Source: JBKSMP01 sp964582055
Lineage (GTDB): Bacteria; Verrucomicrobiota; Verrucomicrobiia; Opitutales; UBA9783
DNA length: 5,994 nucleotides
Direction of reading: 5' to 3'
Assembly (NCBI GenBank): GCA_964582055.1
Contig: CAZOPT010000033.1
Span: forward strand, 1-5,994
Position 1 is the stretch's first letter, and the number at the start of each line of letters is the position of its first letter. Below are positions 1-5,693 of this stretch, in pieces. A program made the translations under genes and the position numbers. The notes beneath the pieces are model-generated. The model saw nothing but the letters and a program-made list of their open reading frames with translations, did not search any database and was not told the origin of the DNA.

Positions 1-90
1 TTTCACCTTGCAAAAAATTTGCACTTAAAAAGTACCCAAATTCCTAAAAAGCTAAATAAATAAACGAAATAAAAAAATAAACAAAACCAC

Positions 91-119
91 TTGACGGTGT
101 AAGTCTGCTTTAAGATGAT
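91..119 (+). promoter_or_regulatory. Candidate sigma-70-type promoter of nrdDG
   Basis: A good -35 hexamer, TTGACG (91-96), is followed after 17 bases by GATGAT (114-119), which matches the -10 consensus at four of six positions. Transcription would begin near 126, leaving a leader of about 70 bases before the nrdD start. The surrounding 194 bases contain no convincing gene on either strand. The -10 is weak, and GATAAA at 117-122 (20-base spacing) is an alternative. I saw no NrdR-box pair in the leader. Confidence 0.35.
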
Positions 120-159
120 AAATATGTTGCCTGAATTGTGTCCGTAAGTTGTTTGATAC

Positions 160-168
160 TTATCCACG
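160..168 (+). promoter_or_regulatory. DnaA-box-like nonamer in the nrdD leader
   Basis: TTATCCACG differs from the DnaA-box consensus TTATCCACA only at the last base. It lies 26 bases upstream of the nrdD start codon and inside the likely transcribed leader. It overlaps a small inverted repeat, TAAGT (145-149) with ACTTA (158-162). DnaA control of ribonucleotide reductase genes is known for E. coli nrdAB, so the position is suggestive. A single near-match in AT-rich DNA can be chance. Confidence 0.25.
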
Positions 169-194
169 ATTGAGGTAAAAAATAGGAAAAAATT

Positions 195-2570
195 ATGGCA
201 ATAAAGAAAATAATAAAAAGAGATGGTACAATTGTCCCCTTTCGGGAAGAGCGTATCTTTAATGCCGTACACAAAGCCTTTTTGGCCACACAAGGTGAGC
301 CATGTGGTGGAGTTGTGCAGCGTTTAACAGATCAAATCGTTGAAAACTTAGCAGCACGTTATCATGAAAGGACGATTCCAGCTATTGAGGAAATTCAAGA
401 TACGGTTGAAAATGTATTGATGCAAGAAGGGTTTGCAGACGTCGCCAAAGCATACATTTTGTATCGTAACCAGCGGCATCGTTTACGTGAAGGCAAAGCG
501 CTTGTATTGGATATTGAAAAAACAATGGAAGGTTACTTGAGTCAAACCGACTGGCGCGTCAATGAGAACAGCAGCATTAATTACTCGTTAGGTGGACTTA
601 TTCTTCATAATGCGGGTGCGATCACAGCCAATTACTGGTTGCATCATATTTACAGTGAAGCCATTGCAGATGCACATAAAAATGGAGATTTTCATTTACA
701 TGATTTGTCAATGTTTTCTGGATATTGTGCAGGATGGAGTTTGCGACAGCTTTTGGAACTTGGTTTCGGCGGTGTACGCGGAAAAATCAATTCTAAACCT
801 GCTAAACATTTTTCGACAGCTATTTGGCATATGATCAATTTCTTGGGCACAATGCAAAATGAATGGGCCGGTGCACAAGCGTTTTCCAGTTTTGATACTT
901 ATTTAGCCCCATTCGTTAAAAATGAGAATTTATCCTTTAAAGAAGTAAAACAGCACATACAAAGCTTTATTTATAGCTTAAATACACCTTCACGTTGGGG
1001 AACCCAACCTCCGTTTACAAACATTACGCTCGATTGGGTTTGTCCAGAAGATTTGGCTAATAAGTCAGCCATTATTGGTGGTAAAGAATGTGATTTTTGT
1101 TATAAAGATTGTCAGGCAGAAATGGATCTCATTAATCGTGCCTTCTTGGAAGTTATGCTTGAAGGTGACGCTAATGGTCGTGGTTTTGCCTACCCTATCC
1201 CAACGTATAACATTACGAAAGATTTTAATTGGGACAGTGAAAATGCGGAATTATTGTTCCAAATGACAGCAAAATATGGAACGCCTTATTTCCAAAACTT
1301 CATTAATTCCGACCTAAATCCTTCGGATGTTCGCAGTATGTGTTGCCGCTTACAGCTTGACAAACGTGAATTGCGTCGACGTGGCGGTGGCTTGTTTGGA
1401 GCAGATGAATTTACCGGTTCTATCGGTGTTGTAACGATCAATATGCCGCGTATTGGTTATTTGAGCAAAGATGAAGATGATTTCTTTGCACGTTTGGATA
1501 AATTGATGGATTTGGCAAAAGATTCTTTGGAGTGCAAACGTAAGACCATTCAACATTTAATGCAACAAGGCTTATACCCCTATACTAAGCGTTATTTGCG
1601 TAGTTTCGATAATCACTTTTCGACAATTGGGTTAGTTGGAATGCACGAATGTTGCTTAAACTTCCTTAAGAAATCAATTGCATCTGAAGAAGGTTATGCC
1701 TTTACAGAAAAAGTTCTGTTACATATGCGCCACCGTCTTGCAAATTACCAAGAAGAAACAGGTAATTTATACAATCTTGAAGCAACACCAGCTGAAGGAA
1801 CTTCGTATCGTTTAGCTAAGATCGACCACGAAAAGTTTGACGATATTATCCAATCTGGTACAGATGATCCTTATTACACCAATTCCAGTAATTTGCCGGT
1901 CAGCTATACTGAAAATGTCTTTGAAGCACTCAAGTTACAAGAAGGTTTTCAAACAAAATATACAGGTGGTACTGTATTTCACGTATTTTTGGGTGAATCT
2001 TTACCAGATGCTCAATCGTGCCGTACACTCATCCAACAGATCGTAAATAACTTCCGTATTCCTTACGTTTCTATTTCGCCAACATTCTCTGTTTGTGAAA
2101 ATCACGGACGTTTTGCTGGGAAACAGGAATTTTGTCCACATTGCGGTAATGAAATGGAAATCTATAGCCGCATTACTGGATATTATCGCGCTGTTGGTTT
2201 CTGGAATAAAGGTAAAAAGGAAGAATTCAAAGATCGCGTAACTTATAAACCGGAACATTTTCACTTGTGTGGTTCCTGTGAAGCAAAAAAATGTACTAAT
2301 ACTATTTCGGTTACCCCAGAAACACATGCGACAGATTCGGATACCTTATTCTTCTTCAGTAATACTTGCGTAAAATGTCAACCCATGAAAGCATTCTTAA
2401 AAGAACAAAATTTTGATGGCAAGTGGGTCAATGCCTCTGAAGAAGCTGGCTTTGATTTAGCTAAAAAATATCAAATTCGTAATTTGCCTGCATTGGTTGT
2501 TTTTGCACCTGATGCGCAGATTATTTACGATACAGAAGCAATTAAAAAATGCGTAAGTATGGGTTCTTAA
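195..2570 (+). CDS. nrdD: Anaerobic (class III) ribonucleoside-triphosphate reductase with C-terminal thioredoxin-like domain
   Basis: This is the cytoplasmic glycyl-radical enzyme that reduces ribonucleoside triphosphates to deoxyribonucleotides without oxygen. Residues 1-95 or so are an ATP-cone (KRDGTIVPF near the start), the allosteric activity domain. The barrel follows, with NTPSRWGTQPPFTNIT and GRGFAYPIPTYNIT. Cys178 (SGYCAGWSL) and Cys383/Cys384 (RSMCCRL) match the active-site cysteines known in E. coli NrdD (C175, C384). C634, H637, C647 and C650 form a likely zinc site. Gly662 in RITGYY is the glycyl-radical residue. Residues from about 712 to 791 form an added thioredoxin/glutaredoxin-like domain with CVKC (725-728) and a probable cis-proline, Pro765 (NLPALVVF). 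This explains the length of 791 against about 710 in E. coli. C692, C695 and C700 lie between the two domains. The start is supported by AGGA at 184-187, seven bases before ATG. The 3' end overlaps nrdG. Identity is very secure; the fused domain's role is inferred. Confidence 0.97.
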   Translation: MAIKKIIKRDGTIVPFREERIFNAVHKAFLATQGEPCGGVVQRLTDQIVENLAARYHERTIPAIEEIQDTVENVLMQEGFADVAKAYILYRNQRHRLREGKALVLDIEKTMEGYLSQTDWRVNENSSINYSLGGLILHNAGAITANYWLHHIYSEAIADAHKNGDFHLHDLSMFSGYCAGWSLRQLLELGFGGVRGKINSKPAKHFSTAIWHMINFLGTMQNEWAGAQAFSSFDTYLAPFVKNENLSFKEVKQHIQSFIYSLNTPSRWGTQPPFTNITLDWVCPEDLANKSAIIGGKECDFCYKDCQAEMDLINRAFLEVMLEGDANGRGFAYPIPTYNITKDFNWDSENAELLFQMTAKYGTPYFQNFINSDLNPSDVRSMCCRLQLDKRELRRRGGGLFGADEFTGSIGVVTINMPRIGYLSKDEDDFFARLDKLMDLAKDSLECKRKTIQHLMQQGLYPYTKRYLRSFDNHFSTIGLVGMHECCLNFLKKSIASEEGYAFTEKVLLHMRHRLANYQEETGNLYNLEATPAEGTSYRLAKIDHEKFDDIIQSGTDDPYYTNSSNLPVSYTENVFEALKLQEGFQTKYTGGTVFHVFLGESLPDAQSCRTLIQQIVNNFRIPYVSISPTFSVCENHGRFAGKQEFCPHCGNEMEIYSRITGYYRAVGFWNKGKKEEFKDRVTYKPEHFHLCGSCEAKKCTNTISVTPETHATDSDTLFFFSNTCVKCQPMKAFLKEQNFDGKWVNASEEAGFDLAKKYQIRNLPALVVFAPDAQIIYDTEAIKKCVSMGS

Positions 2571-3226
2571 AGCATTCGCTCGTAGATTATCCCGGTGAAG
2601 TTTGCAGTGTTGTCTTCGTGGCAGGCTGCAATTTTCACTGCTCTTATTGCCATAATGCAAATTTGGCAGCTACGATTGAAACTGAAGGCTGGGCTTTGAA
2701 TGAAATCGTGGACTATCTTATAGAAGCTAAAAGCCTTATTACTGCAGTCTGTATTTCAGGTGGCGAACCTACTTTATATCCCGAAACTTTAAGCTTTCTA
2801 ATCAATATTTTCAAAAAATTGGGCTTTAAAGTAAAAGTAGATACAAATGGTAGCCATCCAGAACAAATCCAATCGCTTAATGATTCAGTTGATTATTTTG
2901 CAATGGATTTAAAAACCTCTTTAGCGCGCTATACAGAAGTTTGTAAGGAAGATGTTCATACGCAAATTGAACAGTCGATGCAGCTTTTAATGAGCCGTAC
3001 CCCATTTACTTACGAATTTCGAACAACGCTTGCTTGGGAATTTGTGAATGAAGAAGTAATAAAGGATTTAGGTAAACGATTATCAAAGAATACTGCCTGG
3101 TATCTACAACGTTGTCGTTATAATCCGACACTTTCCGATCCAAAATTAACACAAGAAACAACACATATTCAAGAATTACTACATCTAGCAAAACAATATA
3201 CAAATCGTGTTTTTTTTCGTGAATAA
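2549..3226 (+). CDS. nrdG: Radical-SAM activating protein of anaerobic ribonucleotide reductase (NrdG2-like)
   Basis: This activase uses a [4Fe-4S] cluster and S-adenosylmethionine to generate the glycyl radical on NrdD. The 225-residue protein opens with GFLKHSLVDYPGEV, typical of the longer NrdG2-type activases rather than the roughly 154-residue E. coli NrdG. The radical-SAM cysteines are C27, C31 and C34 (CNFHCSYCHN). SGGEP (70-74) contacts SAM, and DTNG (98-101) and AMDLKT (118-123) match later strands of the partial barrel. The ATG lies inside nrdD and the genes overlap by 22 bases in different frames. No clear Shine-Dalgarno sequence precedes it (AATTAAAAAATG), so translation is probably coupled to nrdD. 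No other start fits, because the conserved N-terminus begins within four residues of this Met. Being paired with nrdD strongly supports the substrate; sequence alone could also fit other small activases such as those for pyruvate formate-lyase. Confidence 0.93.
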   Translation: MRKYGFLKHSLVDYPGEVCSVVFVAGCNFHCSYCHNANLAATIETEGWALNEIVDYLIEAKSLITAVCISGGEPTLYPETLSFLINIFKKLGFKVKVDTNGSHPEQIQSLNDSVDYFAMDLKTSLARYTEVCKEDVHTQIEQSMQLLMSRTPFTYEFRTTLAWEFVNEEVIKDLGKRLSKNTAWYLQRCRYNPTLSDPKLTQETTHIQELLHLAKQYTNRVFFRE

Positions 3227-3269
3227 TTATTGACTTATACAAAAAAATAAATCACGATGTTAATTGGAG

Positions 3270-3355
3270 GAGAGATATCTTCTCGTGCTGTATGGCGGAC
3301 TGAGAGCAACCCTTACGATGACACAAAAACTTAGCGTCCGCCTACAGCATTTTTT
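3270..3355 (+). terminator. Structured terminator or small RNA after nrdDG: two adjacent hairpins and a T-run
   Basis: A long stem pairs TGCTGTA-T-GGCGGAC (3286-3300, one bulged T) with GTCCGCCTACAGCA (3336-3349), giving 14 base pairs, and is followed at once by six T (3350-3355). This is the shape of an intrinsic terminator for the plus-strand nrdDG unit, ending about 125 bases after the nrdG stop. The loop is unusually long at 35 bases (3301-3335). A second small hairpin, GAGAG-ATATC-TTCTC (3270-3284), abuts the stem on its 5' side. The stem is GC-rich within AT-rich surroundings. On the minus strand the stem is not followed by a T-run, so it would not act as a classical terminator for the convergent gene. 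A stable 3'-UTR-derived small RNA is an alternative. Confidence 0.7.
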
Positions 3356-3737
3356 ATAAAAAAGATGGTTTTATCTTTTTAGTCTTTCCAGGGTTCAATA
3401 CAAAATTATCGCCTTCAGACCAAATTTCGTCATTAATTAATAATTTAAATTCGACTGGTTTTTCAGCCTTACATTCCCAATGCCAATGTGCCTTCTTTTC
3501 GTCATACTTTAAAGGAATTCCTTTATCCCAATTGAGTCCGCAACCTTCTCCTCTGATAAATAAAGTATTCCCCCATCCTACATCGTAAAAAACTTGTACA
3601 CCTGTTGTCTTTTTCTTACAATTACATTTAGCCTTACCTTTGCCTTTACAAGTATTCTTTTCGCAAGAATTCTCGCAAGAACATTTTTTATTCTTAACGA
3701 TGCACTTTTCTTCTAATTTTTTTTCTTCAATTTTCAT
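3354..3737 (-). CDS. Small Lys/Cys-rich protein with a carbohydrate-binding-module-like domain, function unknown
   Basis: The protein has 127 residues in two parts. Residues 1-45 are lysine-rich and carry seven cysteines (12, 19, 21, 25, 30, 38, 40), partly as CSC and CNC pairs. This could bind metal, or nucleic acid through the lysines. Residues 46-127 look like an Ig-type beta-sandwich of the CBM20/CBM48 glycogen- or starch-binding kind: VFYDVGWGNTLFIRGEG, then NWDKGIPLKY, alternating aromatic HWHWE, then FKLLINDEIWSEGDNF. Trp55, Trp70, Trp85, Trp87 and Trp106 are possible ligand-stacking residues. There is no signal peptide or membrane segment, so it is probably cytoplasmic. The start is supported by AGGA (minus strand, 3747-3744) six bases before ATG. 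The gene converges on nrdDG, and its stop codon overlaps the T-run of the terminator. From memory, similar tail-plus-sandwich proteins occur in Chlamydiae and relatives; I cannot confirm this here. No enzyme motif is visible. Confidence 0.8.
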   Translation of the reverse strand: MKIEEKKLEEKCIVKNKKCSCENSCEKNTCKGKGKAKCNCKKKTTGVQVFYDVGWGNTLFIRGEGCGLNWDKGIPLKYDEKKAHWHWECKAEKPVEFKLLINDEIWSEGDNFVLNPGKTKKIKPSFL

Positions 3738-3759
3738 AAGTTATCCTACTTTATTTTAG

Positions 3760-3788
3760 TTTATAAATTTTCGAAAAACTTTGCAAGT
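3760..3788 (-). promoter_or_regulatory. Candidate promoter of the small minus-strand gene
   Basis: Read on the minus strand, ACTTGC (3788-3783) and TATAAA (3765-3760) are 17 bases apart and could be the -35 and -10 elements. They are followed by the ribosome binding site at about 3747 and the ATG at 3737-3735, giving a short leader of around 15-20 bases. The -10 is good and the -35 only fair, and such matches are common in this AT-rich DNA. Confidence 0.3.
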
Positions 3789-3890
3789 ATTTTATAAACA
3801 TCCTACAAAATCAAAAAAGAAGTTTTCTGTAAATGTAGCTCTTATACAAATTAAATAACAAAAATTAATACCTTAATAATAAACATTTAG

Positions 3891-3907
3891 AGAAATTTGA
3901 AATTTCT
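3891..3907. repeat. Perfect 17-base palindrome, operator-like
   Basis: AGAAATTT (3891-3898), a central G, and AAATTTCT (3900-3907) form a perfect inverted repeat with eight-base arms and a one-base centre. The tight spacing is typical of a dimeric repressor site rather than an RNA hairpin. It lies between divergent units, about 155 bases from the minus-strand start codon and 134 bases upstream of the tRNA. Because it consists mostly of A and T in an AT-rich region, chance is possible. Confidence 0.4.
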
Positions 3908-4013
3908 TACATCTAATTTTTACAAAAATCTTATCATTATTATGCACATCCTTTTTATAAAATAAAAATATCGTAAAAAAATAAAAAACGAGATTGACGT
4001 AATTTAAAAATTG

Positions 4014-4141
<128 letters not shown>

Positions 4142-4175
4142 TTATTTGGCCTGTTCTTTGCTTTCCATTTAAAGC

Positions 4176-5693
4176 ATGAGTATTGCTTTGGGGACTAAAA
4201 AAATAAGTTACTGTTTAGGGTTATTTGCATTTATTACGATTTATACCCATGCAAACGATGATTGGGTTCAAGAAGAAATACAATGGTGGGAACAACAACA
4301 AGAAAGTTTCCAGCAAGATTTTAATCAAATAACAGAAAAATCAAAATTAAAAAACACTTCTGAATTCAAACTTACTGAAAAATATTGGAAAACAATAAAG
4401 CCTTATTTTTTTCAAAACGATACTTATGTTGGATATTGTGTGCTAGATGCTTATGATACTAAATTACCCCTCATTATAACAAAAGTTAGGAATAAGAATA
4501 CTTACTCTATCGCAGTAGATGTAAATGTTTATGCAGATAACAGTGAAGATACGAATGATTTAAAGTTATGCCATACAGATGATCTTCTTAATGCTTATAC
4601 TTGGGCAGATTCTCAAAGTGTACATTATACAAGCTCAAGCTGCATTTATGAAATGTATTTTAAGCTTTGTCCATTAGATCAGTATCCAAAAACAAACATT
4701 CCAGGAATTCTTATTCCGTTAAAAACTGCTGTTCGTAAAAACAATTTCACAAAAGAATTAAACCAGAAACTTAAAGATGGTATGGAATCGATTTGGAAAA
4801 ATGCAGACAATGAATCGATTTGGCATGAGGCTCATAAGGATGTTGAGCCAGAAATCTTGCAACCTTCAACGACAGACGAAATAAAATCTTGGCAAACATG
4901 GTTTAAAGAAACCTTAAGTGCACTTAAAGAAGTAAAGTTTGATTTCAAAAAACAAGTCATTGATCCAACATGCCTAGATGAAGATTTAAAGTTTATTTTC
5001 GAAAAACATTTTGGAGAAACTAAAATAAAAAAAGAAATTGAAACGCAGTTTGATCAAAAACTCATTAAGTTATCTGAAACAATAGACCAAATGAAAGATC
5101 AAGAAAAAGCATTAAGAGCTGAAATTGAAACACTGCAAAATCACATATCAGAATTGCAATCAGAAAAAGCACCAGAAAATCTTATCCAAGAAAATTTAGA
5201 ACAACCCAATTATATTACGAAAGACGGTAGAAAAATTGGAAAATTGAAGCATGTAGAAGGCGATAATATTTTAGATTCTATAAAACAATACCAAGATGAT
5301 AGTAAAAACGAAAAAAGTAATTTAAGTGAAGAAAGCATCCAAAAAATGCAAGAAGAAAGTCGTCAAAGAATGCTTACAAAAGCTCAAGAAAATATAGAAA
5401 GTGCCAAAAGAGCAGAAACAGAAAGAGCCAAAGGTATTCAACAATTCGGTTCAACAGCTTCCAATATGACTGCAGAAATGAACCAATTATTTACCCATTC
5501 TAAGGAAAATGAAGAATTTGATCCTAAAGCTGCCCTTAAACGCATTAAAGACAAAGATATTCCAAAAGACGAACCTGAAAAATCACAACCACAAAATAAG
5601 CCTGGGAAGTTAGAATTAGATAATGGATTTAAGCGAAATATGGAATCTATATTTGGTGGGCTTAACAATTCCGATTTGAACACAAAACCATAA
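4176..5693 (+). CDS. Secreted coiled-coil protein of unknown function, frame interrupted by TAA
   Basis: I do not recognise this 505-codon gene. A signal peptide is clear: Lys8-Lys9, a hydrophobic stretch at 10-23, and THA as a likely cleavage site after residue 26, so the protein is probably exported. The mature start is rich in Trp and Gln (DDWVQEEIQWWEQQQ). Residues about 60-260 look globular, with cysteines at 88, 132, 156, 165 and 266 that could form disulfides. Residues about 287-331 form a strong coiled coil, and 386-425 are a second charged helical stretch. The tail is Lys/Pro/Asn-rich and contains PGKLELD (476-482). The ATG follows an in-frame TAA at 4170-4172, so no earlier start exists; no Shine-Dalgarno sequence is visible, and TTG at 4188 is a weaker choice. 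The TAA at 5691 is unlikely to be the natural end, since the frame stays open beyond it with related sequence. An envelope-associated or conjugation-related protein is possible, but no family motif supports either. Confidence 0.75.
   Translation: MSIALGTKKISYCLGLFAFITIYTHANDDWVQEEIQWWEQQQESFQQDFNQITEKSKLKNTSEFKLTEKYWKTIKPYFFQNDTYVGYCVLDAYDTKLPLIITKVRNKNTYSIAVDVNVYADNSEDTNDLKLCHTDDLLNAYTWADSQSVHYTSSSCIYEMYFKLCPLDQYPKTNIPGILIPLKTAVRKNNFTKELNQKLKDGMESIWKNADNESIWHEAHKDVEPEILQPSTTDEIKSWQTWFKETLSALKEVKFDFKKQVIDPTCLDEDLKFIFEKHFGETKIKKEIETQFDQKLIKLSETIDQMKDQEKALRAEIETLQNHISELQSEKAPENLIQENLEQPNYITKDGRKIGKLKHVEGDNILDSIKQYQDDSKNEKSNLSEESIQKMQEESRQRMLTKAQENIESAKRAETERAKGIQQFGSTASNMTAEMNQLFTHSKENEEFDPKAALKRIKDKDIPKDEPEKSQPQNKPGKLELDNGFKRNMESIFGGLNNSDLNTKP

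Noticed and set aside
9..23. TGCAAA-AAA-TTTGCA hairpin at the left edge, considered as a terminator of an upstream gene.
   Set aside because: The stem has only six mostly A-T pairs and no clear T-run follows on either strand; no upstream gene is visible to support it.
1..194. NrdR-box pair expected upstream of a ribonucleotide reductase operon.
   Set aside because: No pair of sites resembling the known ACAC-AT-rich-GTGT consensus could be found in the leader.
3..293. A 96-residue minus-strand reading frame across the nrdD leader and start.
   Set aside because: Low-complexity Phe/Tyr-rich translation, opposite to the well-supported nrdD N-terminus; it is a product of AT-rich sequence.
2001..2327. 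A 108-residue minus-strand reading frame within nrdD.
   Set aside because: It lies fully opposite the conserved zinc and glycyl-radical region of nrdD and shows no recognisable protein features.
3301..3315. CTGAGAG followed by ACCCTT in the terminator loop recalls part of a thiamin pyrophosphate riboswitch.
   Set aside because: The remaining conserved parts (the GGGG-type start, the CCTGATC segment and the AGGGA end) are absent, and the position after nrdG has no thiamin gene downstream.
3257..3334. A 25-codon reading frame starting ATG at 3257 after nrdG.
   Set aside because: It has no ribosome binding site, runs through both hairpins of the structured element and ends in its loop; the RNA structure explains the sequence better.
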